Below are positions 12,414 through 24,717 of a DNA stretch of 60,935 nucleotides, piece after piece. Source of the DNA: Ichthyophthirius multifiliis (Eukaryota > Ciliophora > Oligohymenophorea > Hymenostomatida); assembly GCF_000220395.1 (NCBI RefSeq), contig NW_004086975.1:1-60935 (forward strand). The letters run 5' to 3'. The stretch's first letter is position 1; each line of letters begins with the position of its first letter. Below the pieces are notes generated by a model. That model saw only the letters and a program-made list of their open reading frames with translations, ran no database searches and was not told the origin of the DNA. The position numbers were made by a program, and so were the translations under genes.

Positions 12414-13805
12414 ATGAGTATTCTTTAATTGATTTTTGGTATTAAAATATAATTTTTCCTTATAAATTTATATTCTTTTAAAATAGTAAATTAATGCATT
12501 GATGAATAAAATGATCTTTATAAAGAAAAATTCAATTTATTTAATTATTAAATAAAGACATTAATGAGTATAAATAATTTATGATAAGAAAAATTAAGTA
12601 ATTAGAATAAAAATCATGTAATAATTCGCTTTATATAATAAGATAGCCTTGTGTTAATTCTGATTTAAATAAAATAAAATAAATTGAAGATTTAAAAGAA
12701 ATTATAACTTAATCAACTATTGAAAGTAGGATAATTTTAACTCATTAATATGCTTAATAAGGATAATCATACATTAACATTAAGAAGTAATAGATAGAAT
12801 AACGAATACAAGTGATTAATACGAAATAACTAACAAGAAAGTGATAATGAAAAATTAATATAGAAAAGCAGTTGAAATTAATTATTAGAAAATTTCTCAC
12901 AAAAAAAATATGAAAATTTAGTACTTAAAAATAAATATAAATAAACCAGACTTAAGAAATATTTATATTAAAAAAAATACGATTAAAAATTCAAGAAAAA
13001 AATATACTTCTGTAAGATCAATCTTCGAAAAAATTCTAACTAGTAAATTAAATAAAATTGTAAAATGATAAATAAATCAATTATTTTTTTAAAAAAAATA
13101 TAGGACAATGAATAAATTTTAAAAGAAATTTTGAAATAATCATAATAAAATTTTAAATAAACTTAATATGATTTATACATAGTAAGCGAAGATTTGGTAC
13201 AAAAAACAAGCGAATATATGAGTTTAACTCAATAATTAATATATATGAATACTAAAAAAACATAAATAAATATTGCAAGATTTAATATAAAAATATATTT
13301 ATTTATAATAAAATTATAATCTTTAAGAAATATTTTTAAAAAAATAATGTGATTAAGTGGATATAAAATTTCATGAATTAAGAAGAAAATTAATTCCAAT
13401 CAAATTTATTAAAATAAATAAAGGAATATATAATTTTGGATATAATAAGTATAATTAAGCATTTCTAATAATAACTTAATTTGTGATAGAATTATGAGAA
13501 CCGAAGAATTTATATTATAATATAATTTATAAGATATTATAAAAATAAAATAAAAACTATTAATTATAAATATCTGGATTAGTAATTAAGAAAAAATAGA
13601 CTCAAGTTTATATAATTATAAGCAAATAACTATTTTTAAAAAGATAAATAAAAAAATCACTAAAAAAATTAAAAAATTTAAAGTAAAACTTTAAATAATG
13701 AAGAATTTGAAAAAGCTAATAACTTTTTTTAAGTTCAAGCATAGGCTTTATTAACAAAATGTTATCATAAAAAGAAAAACTGTCTATATATATATTTTTT
13801 TTTGA
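12414..13805 (+). CDS. Hypothetical coiled-coil protein
   Basis: Plus-strand coding-like segments lie in order with frame changes between them, implying several short introns or indels: CIDEQNDLYKEKFNLFNY; EYKQFMIRKIKQLEQ through LKEIITQSTIESRIILTHQY; DNEQILKEILKQSQQNFKQ through DLVQKTSEYMSLTQQL; and SKTLNNEEFEKANNFFQVQ. The heptad-like Leu/Ile pattern and Lys/Gln/Glu content suggest a coiled coil. The start at 12414 and the end near 13805 are guesses. No family was recognised. The next gene (Piwi) starts about 310 bases downstream on the same strand. Confidence 0.4.
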
Positions 13806-14118
13806 TAATAAGATATTATAAATTTGTTATCATAAAACGAAAAAATCTTTCTATTTAATTTATAATCAAAGAATATATTTTTATAAATATATAAATTATA
13901 AACAATATTTTTTAAATAAAAAAAATTATTATTTTATATGTAATTTTTTAAAATTAAAATTTAATAAATTATTTCCAAAAAAAAGATATTTAATTACAAT
14001 ACAAACAAATATAAAAATAAAAATAAAAATGTAATAAAGTTCTAATTACATTTCAAAAGTAATTTTTTAAAATATAATAAATAATCAAACAAATGACATT
14101 AAAAATACATTAATATAG
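13806..14118. other. Intergenic spacer upstream of Piwi
   Basis: AT-rich. It begins beside an imperfect direct repeat (TTATCATAAAA near 13761 and again near 13819). No gene recognised. Confidence 0.4.
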
Positions 14119-16681
14119 ATGCATAAACATCCAGATAATCTCGAAAATAAAGATAAAATAAATGGCAATTAAATTTAAATATATACTAATTTCTTCAAAA
14201 TAGACATAAATAAAGATATTTAAAATTTATATTTAATAAAGGCTGATTTTATTCCTAAAATTGAATAAGATAATAAAGTTTTGTTAAATAAATTATTTGG
14301 TTAATTCTAAAAACAGCTAAATGAATAATTAGGGACTTAATATATTATATTTTCTTAATATTTATTTACTTGTAATTAACCTAATTTTATTTCAAACTTT
14401 AAACTCACAACCAATTTTGCTAATCAGGAATATGCTATTTATTTAAAAATTATTTAAGTTATATTAATTAATATATATTTTCATTTTATTAATCTTATAT
14501 ATAATTTCTTATTTTTTAAAAAAATATTAAGGAATTAAATTTATAAGATTTAAATAAAGAAAATCAATTTTACTCTGAAAATATTCTCAATTATTTAAAT
14601 ATTTTACTAAAAAATATATTAAAGAATTAAAATTTATATTAATTTGGATAAAAAAATAAATACTTCGAACCATAAGATGAGTACTAAAAAATACCAGAAA
14701 CCAACCTTATGGTTTACAAAGGTTGGAATGTCCCTATAGAAAACGCTAAAGATGGTTTATTTTTAAAAGTAGGATAATTTTATACTTTTGCAAGATAGGA
14801 AAACATATTAAGTTATATAAATTAAATATATAAGAATAATCAGGGATTAAATAAAGAAGATAAAAGAAAAATTGTTTAATAAAAATTAAAAGATGTGCTT
14901 GTAATGACTAATTATGGAAAGTTTATACAATATAAAGTTAAAGATATAGTATTTGATAAAAATATAAAAGAAATAAAATTAAATGAGTTAGCTTAAGAAT
15001 AAAATTAAAACTTCGATATTTAATAATAAAATGATTAAGATTAGCAAGCATTATATGAATATTATATTTAAAAATATGGATTAAAAATAAAATTCGAAAA
15101 ATAACCACTTCTACTAGTTTTTGATAAAAAATAATAAAATAATATTTACTTAATACCTGAACTTTGTGTTTTAGTTGATTTTCTTGAGGAAATTAATGAA
15201 AAAATGAAAAAATAAATAGAAAAAATTATAAAAGTTGATCCTCACTAATCTTTTGAAAACCTAAATAATTTTATAAATAATATTAAAAAAAATGAAGATT
15301 GTTTAAGTTTGCAAAATATTGAATAATAATTGCATATTAAAATTTCTACTTTACCCTATTTAGTTAATGCAAAATAAATGATTTTTCCAACAATTATATT
15401 TGGATAAAATACTAAAGAGTCACCAAGAATTTTATTAGATGATAATTTAGTAAGTAAATTTTAAATGAAATATCCCATATATTAAAATAATTAACATCAA
15501 TTTTAAACTGCAATAATATATTTTGATGAATTTAATATAAGAGATTTACTAAATGTAACTAAAAATAAAAATATAAAAAAATTATTTATTTTTTTTTAAA
15601 AAAAAGAATTGGTTTAAAATTCAAAAGGAATTAAAATAGAATTAAAGAAACCAATAGAATTTAATTTAAATGAATTTAATAGTAAAGCTATGTCTGAAAT
15701 AGAGCACGTATTAAACGAGAAGTAAAACGTGAAAGTTTGATATTGTAGTAATTATAGCTCCAACAAAATTATGTACGACATTAAACTATTAAAAAATAAA
15801 GAAATATGCACAAATTAATTATAAATAAAATACTCAATTTATTAAATAATAAACCTTAGAATCTCCAAATTCATTTAGTATCCATTGCAATATATTAGCT
15901 TAAATGGCTGCTAAATGCGGTGCTACTTTATGGATTTCAAATCCGCCTAAAGGTGTACCAGATAAAACTATGATTATAGGCACACATGTGTAAAAAATAA
16001 TAATTAATGGATAAGAATAATATGTAGCGGGTTTTGTAGCCTCATAAGATGAGTATATGAGTAAGTTTTTTAACAAAGCTGTTTTTTAGAAAGGAAATAA
16101 AAAATAAATTGAAGACATAAGAAAACTTATCGAAGAATCAATTAGATAATATTTTTTAAATAATAAATATGTTCCTGAAAATATTCTTTATTTAAGAGAA
16201 GGTATAAAAAATGATGATATACCTAATTATTTAGAAACTGAAATCTAAATTATACTTTAAACTTTTACTCTAATTAATCCTAATTATAAAGCTAAACTTT
16301 GCGCCATTATTTTAGATTATAATCATGATCTAAAATGCTTCGTTAAAAATGAATAAACTACATATAATCCGCCTTGTGGCACTATTATAGATGGAAATAT
16401 TACTAGCAAAATTATTATGATTTTTATATGGTTTCAGATAATGTCAAAATTGGAACTACATCTCCAGTTCATTATAAAGTAATATATGACAATACGAATT
16501 TTCATAAGAAACTATACAGGAATTACTACATAGTTAATGTTTTAACTATGCTAATTGGCCAGGAGCGATTAAAGTTCCAGCTCCTATTTAGTATGCTAGA
16601 AAAATTGCTAGAATGGTAGGAATTAATATTTAAGAAAAAATACTTGATAATAAGTGTGATAATAGTAAATTTTATTTATGA
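14119..16681 (+). CDS. Argonaute/Piwi-family protein (PAZ-PIWI), predicted slicer-inactive, frame broken
   Basis: Ciliate Piwi proteins bind small RNAs for genome rearrangement or silencing. Exon 1 is 14119-14457 (113 codons, N domain, e.g. IQIYTNFFKIDINKDIQNLY); the intron ends at 14531; one long exon runs to TGA 16681. A PAZ domain is evident (FLKVGQFYTFARQENILSYI ... LLLVFDKKQQNNIYLIPELC). The PIWI domain follows (FDIVVIIAPTK; LAQMAAKCGATLWISNPP; VAGFVASQDEYMSKFF; NILYLREGIKND; SPVHYKVIYDN; NYANWPGAIKVPAPIQYARK), ending FYL as Piwis commonly do. All three DDH catalytic positions differ: GTH for GID, REG for RDG, YARK for YAHK. The frame breaks near 15734, 16408 and 16507. The last two are each repaired by one extra A in an A-run. 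It could be a pseudogene, or an intact gene with sequence errors. A standard-code 63-codon ORF at 16428-16619 is part of it. Confidence 0.9.
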
Positions 16682-17096
16682 TTGTTTTATTATCGGAAAA
16701 ATTTTAATATTTATATATAATTTAAATTATCTTATTTAAAGCATATTTAACAATAATTTATTTTTTTAACAATATAAAATTAAAAAATAATAATAATTTT
16801 TAAAAAGTTTTTATGTTTTTCTAATATGAAATTTGTAAAATAGTCTATATAAATAAAATTATTTAACTTTTATACATTTAAAACTATAATTTATACATAA
16901 TTTTATATATTGTAAAAGTAAAAAAAATAATATATATTTTTATTTATATATAATTAGTATGAAATTTAACATTAAATTAAAAATAGTAATATTTTTAAAT
17001 ACTATATACATCTATTAATAATTAAATAAATTATTATAAAAATATATATAAAGATAAATAAAAATCTAGAAGATAAATTTAAATACAAATATAATC
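16682..17096. other. Intergenic spacer
   Basis: AT-rich, with no coding or RNA signal seen. Probably holds the Piwi 3' end and the FYVE gene promoter. Confidence 0.5.
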
Positions 17097-18052
17097 ATGT
17101 CAGATTAATAAGAAGAATCTATAAAATTGATTAAAAAAACATTAAATTTATAAAAGAATAGGATTTTAAAAATGAGAAATAATGTTTCATTTGTAATATA
17201 TACTTTAACAAACTAAATATAAGAGATCATCATTGTAGATTATGTGCTCACACTATTTGTGATGATTGTTCTAATAAGAGGGTTAATGACTAAAGAGTTT
17301 GTGATTTATGTTTTTTAAAATTAAAAAATATAAAAGGAGAGAAAAGAAAATAAAAATTACTACAAACTATGAAGGAATATATTACATGTTTATTAAAAAA
17401 TATAAAAAAAGTAGAGAATGAATTGATTAAAATGGACTAAAAATAACTATAAATTTAAGAATTATCAAATATCTAAAAAAAAGATTAAAATATAGAAATA
17501 AACTAATTAAAATAAATTTTACTCCAAAAATAAGAAGAAATTTAATTAAGAAAATAAAAACTTATATAAATATAACATATATAAAAATAAAAAAAGTTTA
17601 CTTAATTATAAGAGGAGGAAGAATTAAATGAATTAAAAATAAAATTAAGAAATAAAAAAACAGAATTAGAGATAACCTCAGAAACCCTGGATGCTAAAGA
17701 TAGATAGCTTACTTCACTATTATAAAGTAAGAAAAAACTCATTTATTCTGAATCTATAAAAAATTTACCTCATTTTTAGCAAGCCTAAAGCCATAATCCT
17801 GATAATGTTCTTGAATATTTAATATATTTGGACAATAAAGATAAAAGTTTTGTTAATTCATAAGAAAATAAAAGCTGTATAAGCAAATCAAAAAGTATTA
17901 TTGCAGATGAAATTAAAAATGATTGTCTTGAAGCATATAATAAAGGAACTATTATAAAACAAAATTTAATTCCAAATTAAAACTCTGAAAATCAATGCTA
18001 GAATAGCACTTAAAATAAAAATAATGAGGAAAAATCTTGCTTTTGTTGTTGA
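17097..18052 (+). CDS. FYVE-type zinc finger protein with coiled coil and C-terminal cysteines
   Basis: FYVE domains bind phosphatidylinositol 3-phosphate on endosomes. Near the N-terminus eight zinc-binding Cys/His are visible: CFICNIYFNKLNIRDHHCR then LCAHTICDDCSNK and RVCDLC. They include the R-HHCR lipid-binding core (RDHHCR). A long Gln/Lys/Glu-rich coiled coil follows (about residues 80-220), then a Ser/Asn-rich tail ending EEKSCFCC before TGA, a plausible S-acylation site. The ATG at 17097 (MSDQQEESIKLIKK) is one base out of frame with the zinc finger. One extra A in either A-run near 17124-17154 would join them; a small intron is the other option. There is no upstream in-frame ATG. 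Without the conserved WxxD motif the protein is FYVE-like rather than a textbook FYVE. Confidence 0.8.
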
Positions 18053-18330
18053 TTTTATTTATTTAATAGAAAATTTATAAATTATTATATATATTTCATA
18101 TATATAATTTTTTAATATATTGTATACTTATTATTTTATTATAAATTTTTAAACATAATTATATTCTATGTTTATATATTTTTTATAAGTTTAATTTATA
18201 TGTGAATTATATTTTTATTTAAAATAATTATAAATTTTTAATATATAAATTAATTACTCTTAAATAAAATATAAAATAAAAAACTAAAAATTACTAAATA
18301 CAAATAAATGTATATTTTATATAAAAAAAA

Positions 18331-20494
18331 TCAATTTTATGTTGTTGCTTTTTTAAAATCATTATAACTAATTTCAGTAACATCCCTTAAATAAATTTTA
18401 GCTGTTTATACAACTTCATTAAATACTATATACTAAGGTTTCGGTTTTAGATAAAAAAGAAGACTTTCAGGATGTAAATATGCAGTTATATTGCTTTACT
18501 ATAAATTATTTTAGATAAAATAAAATAAAATAAATGAAAATATAATTTTAAATAAAAAAATTACTAAAATTGTATATGAACCATCATTATTTACTTTAGC
18601 TATTTTTACAGATAAACCTTTTGAAATACACTAAGAAAAAGCTTCAACTTCTATTTATTATAATACACTAGTATTATATTAAACACTAGTTTTTTTATTA
18701 AAAATATTTTTTAAGTATTTTTCCAATTAATCTCTTATTTAAAAAACTTTCTTAATATTTTTTTTATTAATAAAGTTTTCTTTACAAAAACTTTTTTTAT
18801 TTTTTGCTAAATAATATTAATGCATTATATTAACTTTTGTAAGTTAATCACTATTCCCTTATTAAAATCTATTCAAAATATCAAAAATAGTTTTCTTTTC
18901 ACCTCTAGGTATAAAAATTATATTCTCAACTTACATCATACTTATTGCAGATAAAACAGTACTTATACACTTACTATTAATTTATATTGTAGAAAGCATA
19001 AAATTAGAATAAACAGGTTCTAACGGTAGTTCTGACATGTCTTTACCATGCTATGTAATTTTTTCCTTTAAAATATATATTTATATTATTTGTTAATGAA
19101 AATAAAAGTACATTTTCATCAAGTGCATTCATTTATTTTAAACTTTAAAGCGCTAAACTAAAATTATTAGCTGCTGGTTTATCAATAAATTCAAATTCTT
19201 TTACATTTTAAATATTCATAGCTTTCATTTATAAGATTACAGTTTATAAATTTGATCTTAAAATTTCCTTTTTAGAATTTTTTTTTTTATTTAAAAAAAA
19301 AAATTTACTGGAGGCATAAATTCAGCTAAAGTATCATATGTATTTTTACTATAAAGTCTAAAGCATTTTCCTTATGTTTATCTTCCAGCCCTTCCTGCCC
19401 TTTATAATGAAGAAGATTTAGAAATAGGAACAACAAAAAGCATTTCCATCATTTTATTAGGATTATATTTTCTTGTTTTGACTAATCCTGGATCTATTAC
19501 GTATTTTATTCCGTCAATTGTAACAGAAGTTTCTGCTATATTTGTAGCTAGTATTACTTTTCGATATCCTTACTCACATTTCTAAAACGCTTCTAACTGC
19601 TTATGGGCAGGAAGGGCAGCATATAAACAAAATATAGAAAGATATTATGAATTTAGAGGAAATTACTACATTTTTTCTTTTAACATTTCATATAAATCTT
19701 CTATATCATCCTAACCAACTAAAAAAACTAAAATATCCCCCTATTCTTCTTCAAAATGAATTTAAAGAATTGTATTTAAAGCAGAATCTAGATAATCAGC
19801 TTAAGGTTTTTTTGTATAAAATACTTCTATTGGAAAACATCTGCCTTACAAATAAACTATCTTTTTTAAAAATAAATTATGAAATTAAAATAAAAATATA
19901 TACATTATCAGTATTAAAAAAAATAGAAAATTGGCTTGTATCTATAGTGGCTGACATAATTATTATTTTAAAATTATTTTTTCTAATTTCAGCTAATTTT
20001 TTTAATAATGATCTTTTCAATATAAATAAAATAAGCATTATTAAATAATAATATATTTACATTAATAAGTCTGTATTTATAGTTCTTTCATGTGCTTCAT
20101 CAATTATAACTACAGAAAATCTATTTAACTTATTATCTATAATACTTTCTCTTAGCAACATACCATCTGTCATATAAAGAATTTTTGTCTTTTCTTTATT
20201 TAAAGCTTCTTCAAATCTTACACTATATCCTACTAATTGACCACATTTAGTATTAGCTTCTTAAGAAACTCTTTAAGCTATTGTAATTGCTGCAACTCGC
20301 CTTGGTTATGTAACAGCAATCATTTTATTTTGGTTGATTTATTCTTCTAGTATATATTATGGGATTTATGTGGTTTTACCACAACCGGTTTCCCCTGCTA
20401 TAATTGTGATTTGATTTTGTTTGATTTTTTTTATTAATTCATTTTTGTGTTTGTATATTGGTAAATTTTGGCGTTCTATTAATAATTGATTCAT
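18331..20494 (-). CDS. DEAH-box RNA helicase (DHX15/33/35-like)
   Basis: ATP-dependent RNA helicase acting in splicing or ribosome biogenesis. It starts at 20494 ([20 protein letters not shown]) and ends at TGA 18331, with about four short introns. Motifs in order: [13 protein letters not shown] (I), TQPRRVAA (Ia), [10 protein letters not shown] (II), IIIMSATID (III), [14 protein letters not shown] (IV), and QRAGRAGR (VI), followed by GKCFRLYS. After the helicase core come an HA2-like region (SLALQSLKQMNALDEN) and an OB-fold end ([20 protein letters not shown] ... YLRDVTEIS). The very short N-terminal extension places it with compact family members such as DHX33/35/40 rather than Prp16/Prp22, but the exact orthologue is not certain. 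The plus-strand ORF at 19647-20048 is a shadow. Confidence 0.93.
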
Positions 20495-20626
20495 TCCTTT
20501 TTAATATTAGCTATGTTTAATTTTAGTAGTTTTTTTTAATTTTATTAAAAAAATAAATATTTTTTATAATTTTAAATTAAAGTATTTTATTTTACAATAT
20601 TTTTATTTTAATATCAGAAAAAAAAA

Positions 20627-21129
20627 ATGAATGATAATTCATATGATTATAACGAACTTTAATATTAAAAATTTGATATAAGATAAAGTTAAGAGGAAAA
20701 ATAAGCTTTGTTTAAACTTCCAATAAAAAATCATTTAGATAAATTAGACGTATTATATTTTTAAAAAAACATTGAAAAAAATATTTTATCTTATAATAAT
20801 TTTTTTAGATGAGATTAGAAATGTTAATATTGGATTTAGAAGATAGTAAAAAATATATGAAAATAATTAAAAATGAAATAGTTTGTATTGGTAATTAAAA
20901 TAATGAAACAAGTAGTGAATTAAGCAATTTTGTAATGGACGAAACTGTAAGACTAGCAAAAGAATTCAAGAAATAAAACATTATTTAAGATAATGATTTT
21001 GCTTATTTGAAATAGCAAGTTAATTAACTTACTTAAGATAGAATACGCCTTTAGTAAAACACATTAGTCTTAGAAAATAAAGTTAATGAAACAGAAAAAG
21101 ATATTGGATTTAAGCTTATGTATGATTGA
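20627..21129 (+). CDS. Small coiled-coil protein, unknown function
   Basis: Two exons (20627-20749 and 20809-21129, intron 59 bases) give about 147 residues ending in TGA. The sequence begins MNDNSYDYNELQYQKFDIRQ and continues with a predicted helix-rich middle (LDKLDMRLEMLILDLEDSKK) and a C-terminal coiled coil (YLKQQVNQLTQDRIRLQQNT). The regular spacing of Leu and Gln suggests dimerisation. No family was recognised. It is divergent from the helicase gene with only about 130 bases between starts, so the two may share a promoter region. Confidence 0.65.
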
Positions 21130-21409
21130 TAATAAGTAGTTTCGTTTCATTATAATAATAAAATTATAAAATAATTTATATAATTAATTTTTTTATATTA
21201 ATATTTCTTTTTTTATATGTAAATATAAAAATATTATTATTATTCAATTATAAAAAACAAGTAAATTTTATAATGAAATTAAAGTTATTTTTTTATTTTA
21301 TTATATTTTTAAACAAATAAATTTATATTATAAATATAGCATTTTTAAAAAAGTAAATAAAAATAAATAGGGAAAGGAAAAAAAAAAAATATCAATAAAA
21401 ATATAAAAA

Positions 21410-22891
21410 ATGTAAAAAATCCATAGACTATTTATAAAGAAAAATTTAAATTTGAAATAATAATTATAATTTGGGAATTCAACAAATTTAAAATAAGTTT
21501 TAAAAGATTTAATTCCCCAAAAATAAGAAGAGTTAAGAGAAATTAGAGAAAAATATGGTACTAAAAACATAGGTGAATTCAATGTAAAATAACTGATAGG
21601 AGGAATGAGAGGAATCAAATGTTTAATGAGTGATCTTTCTCGTTGCGATCCATATGATGGTATTATTTTCAGAGGATATTCGATTCCTTAATTAAAAAAA
21701 TTACTTCCCAAAAATGATCCTACAGCTGCCGATTAATTGAATTAAGAACCTCTTCCTGAAGGAATTTTTTGGTTATTAATGACAAGCTAAATACCTACAC
21801 ATGAATAAGTAAAAGCATTAGAAAGAGAATGGTAATAAAGAGGAAAGATAGAAGATTCTATAGTTTAGTTTATTCTTAAATTACCTAAAGATCTCCACTC
21901 TATGACAATGCTTTCAATGGCAATTTTATAATGTTAAAAATATTCTAAATTTGCTCATCTATATGATAAAGGATAAGTTTCGAAGAAAGATTTTTGGGAT
22001 CCTTTTTATGAAGATGCTATGGAGTTAATCGCGAAAATTCCTCGTTTAGCTGCTATTATTTATAGACATAAATTTAATGTAAATTAAAAAAAATAATATA
22101 CATTATATATTTTTAGAATTCTATTCTAATTGAAAGTGATGATAAACTTGATTGGGCAGGAAATTATGCTCATATGATGGGATTTGATAATAAAATTGTC
22201 TAAGAATGTATTAGAGGTTATTTATCTATTCATTGTGATCACGAAGGAGGAAATGTTTCCGCCCATACTACTCATTTGATTGGCTCTGCCCTTTCCGATG
22301 CTTATCTTTCTTATGCATCGGGTATTAATGGTTTGGCTGGACCTTTACATGGATTAGCCAATTAAGAGGTTTTAAGATGGATGCTTGATTTTGTGGCAGA
22401 AAAAGGAACTACTGTTAGTAATAAAGATATTGAAGACTATGTTGATAAAATTGTTAATAGTGGGAGAGTTGTACCAGGTATTTACTTATTTTTAAAATTA
22501 TATTTAACTTTTATTAACAAAAAAAGGATATGGGCATGCGGTTTTAAGATAAACTGATCCTAGATTTACTCATTAAGTTGATTTTTCGAAATTCCATTTA
22601 AAAGATGATAAATTCGTAAAACTTTTACATTAATGTGCTGAAGTTATTCCTAATAAATTGAAATCTTATAAAAAGATTGCTAACCCTTATCCTAATGTAG
22701 ATTGCCATAGTGGAGTTTTGCTATATTCATTAGGACTTAAAGAATATAGTTATTATACTGTAATTTTTGCTGTATCAAGAGCACTTGGATGTATGGCTAA
22801 TTTAGTTTGGTCAAGAGCTTTTGGTTTACCTATAGAACGTCCTAGTTCAGTAGATATAAATTGGATTAAATAATAATTTAAATAATAATGA
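21410..22891 (+). CDS. Citrate synthase, mitochondrial
   Basis: Condenses acetyl-CoA and oxaloacetate to citrate in the TCA cycle. In Tetrahymena the same protein also forms 14-nm filaments. Three exons (introns 22079-22116 and 22478-22526) give 464 aa, the usual eukaryotic length. The start at 21410 ([16 protein letters not shown]) gives a basic, Ser/Thr-poor amphipathic leader fitting a mitochondrial targeting peptide. Catalytic motifs are intact: [15 protein letters not shown] (His of the first loop), [12 protein letters not shown] (second His) and PNVDCHSG (Asp). The [13 protein letters not shown] loop is split by intron 2. The last codons after INWIK are Gln/Phe-rich. No abnormality seen. 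A standard-code ORF on the opposite strand at 21328-21618 is a shadow. Confidence 0.96.
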
Positions 22892-23518
22892 TTTTTTTTA
22901 AAAAAGATATTATTTAATTAAATAAAATTTTAATTAATATTCTTTTTATTTTTATTCATTAATAATTAATATTGTGTTTATTATGTAGGTTATTTTTCAA
23001 TTATTATATAATTTTGTATTTTTTAAAAAATTCAGGTTTAGTTTTTTTGTTATTTTATACATATTCTTAAATTGACTAGTATATTAAAAATAAATATATT
23101 TTTAATTGAATATATTTTTTAGGCTTTAATAAAAACTCAACATAAAAGTTTTTTTTACCTTCAATTAAATATGTTAATAATATCGATATAAAATATATAT
23201 TTATACAAATATAATTATAAACATAATATTTGTTACTAAATATAAACTTTTAATTATCATTATTTTATTTTACAAATAATTAATTTTAAAAATAACTTTT
23301 GTATTTCATATAATAAATATAAAAATGATTTAATTTATATTAATAATAAATAACTAATTTTTTTTTTTAAATATAAATCTTTTATTTATAAATAAAATAT
23401 TTTTGTTGAATTTATTATATTAATTTTTATAATTTTTTTATTTTATAACATTTATTATTAATAAATTAAATAATAAAAAACTAGCTTTAAAGATAATAAA
23501 AAATATATTAAATAAAGA
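22892..23518. other. Intergenic AT-rich spacer
   Basis: No gene or structured RNA seen. Sits between citrate synthase and PP2C, both on the plus strand, so it should carry the citrate synthase 3' end and the PP2C promoter. Confidence 0.6.
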
Positions 23519-24573
23519 ATGCAATCAAATAATTCTAACAATGTTTTGAATGCAAGCTCAAAAATTATAAAGGAATATTCTTATGTATAAGATTAAAATT
23601 ATCCTTCACGCTTTACAATGGAAGATGGTAATATATAACTCCAAATTAAGCACTAAACAAAAAATATATAAAAATTAAAGAAGCATATTTTATACTTGAT
23701 AATCCGTTTAAAGATAATGAATTAGGTTTGTATGCAGTTTTAGATGGCCATGGAGGAGGAGAAGTAGTAGAAAGTTGTACTTAGTTCATACCTGATGTAA
23801 TATTATAAAAAAAAATAGAAAAGTGTTTTAAAATAAAAATAAAAAGATATTTAAGAAAGAATATAAAAAAAATATTGATGCTAAAGAATTATTTAAAACA
23901 GTTATGAAAAAAACAGATGATTAATTAAGATTAGTTGGTGCAAGTGATTAAGGAGCTTGTGTATGTCTAGCGTTAGTTCGAAAAGAAGCGAATAGTATTT
24001 TTTTAATATAAAAAGTTGTATTTAAATATTAAATAAAGATGTAACCAAATGTTATGTGGCTAATTTAGGTGATACTAGAGCTGTACTTTGCGAAAATGAT
24101 AAAGCAATAAGAGTTTCTACTGATCATAAAGCTGTTAACGAATAAGAAATAAAAAGAATTAAGTAATTTTTATTATATTTTTTTATAAACATTGAAAAAA
24201 TAAAAAAAGAGAAATGGGAGGGATTATTATTAGAGGCAGAGTTTCAGGTAGTTTAGCTATTACAAGAGCTTTAGGGGATTTAGATTTAAAAACAGAAGGC
24301 GTTTTAAATGTTCCTGATACAGAAGAATTTGTTGTAAGCTAAAAAACACAATATTTAATTTTAGCATCTGATGGCTTATGGGATGTATGTGATGATTAGG
24401 TGATTTATTTTTTTAATTATTCTATTTTATTTTATTTTATTTAATTTTAGAAAGCAGTTGATTTATGTAAAAATATTAATGATACCGCAGAAATGGCAAA
24501 AAAATTGCTTAAATATGCACTGGATAATGGTTCAAGGGATAATACTTCTGTAATGGTTTTAAGATTTAATTGA
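23519..24573 (+). CDS. Protein phosphatase 2C (PPM family)
   Basis: Metal-dependent Ser/Thr phosphatase. About six exons from ATG 23519 (MQSNNSNNVLNASSK) to TGA 24573. PP2C motifs in order: SRFTMED; LYAVLDGHGGGEVVE (metal-binding Asp and Gly); DQGACVCLALV; VANLGDTRAVL; STDHKA; GRVSGSLAITRALGD; YLILASDGLWDVCDD; and GSRDNTSVMVLRFN at the C-terminus. The metal-coordinating Asp residues (DGHGG, SDGLWD, RDNTS) are all present, so it is predicted active. The catalytic core has little extension on either side (about 280-290 aa). One exon joint around 23810-24020 is uncertain because several short AT-rich introns lie close together. Unusually, the gene ends only about 145 bases from the convergent TPR gene. 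Confidence 0.93.
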
Positions 24574-24717
24574 TTTTTTTTTATTATAATTAAAAGATTT
24601 TATTTAATTTGTAAAAAAAACATAATATAAATATATAATCTTTGATATAAATGCAAACTTTAATAAATTAGTAATATTAAAAAATACACAAATACATATT
24701 TTATAGAGTAGTATATT

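Noticed and set aside
19647-20048. 133-codon plus-strand ORF
   Set aside because: Lies antisense to the DEAH helicase exons that carry MSATID and [12 protein letters not shown].
21328-21618. 96-codon minus-strand ORF
   Set aside because: Antisense of the N-terminal part of citrate synthase, which is well supported on the plus strand.
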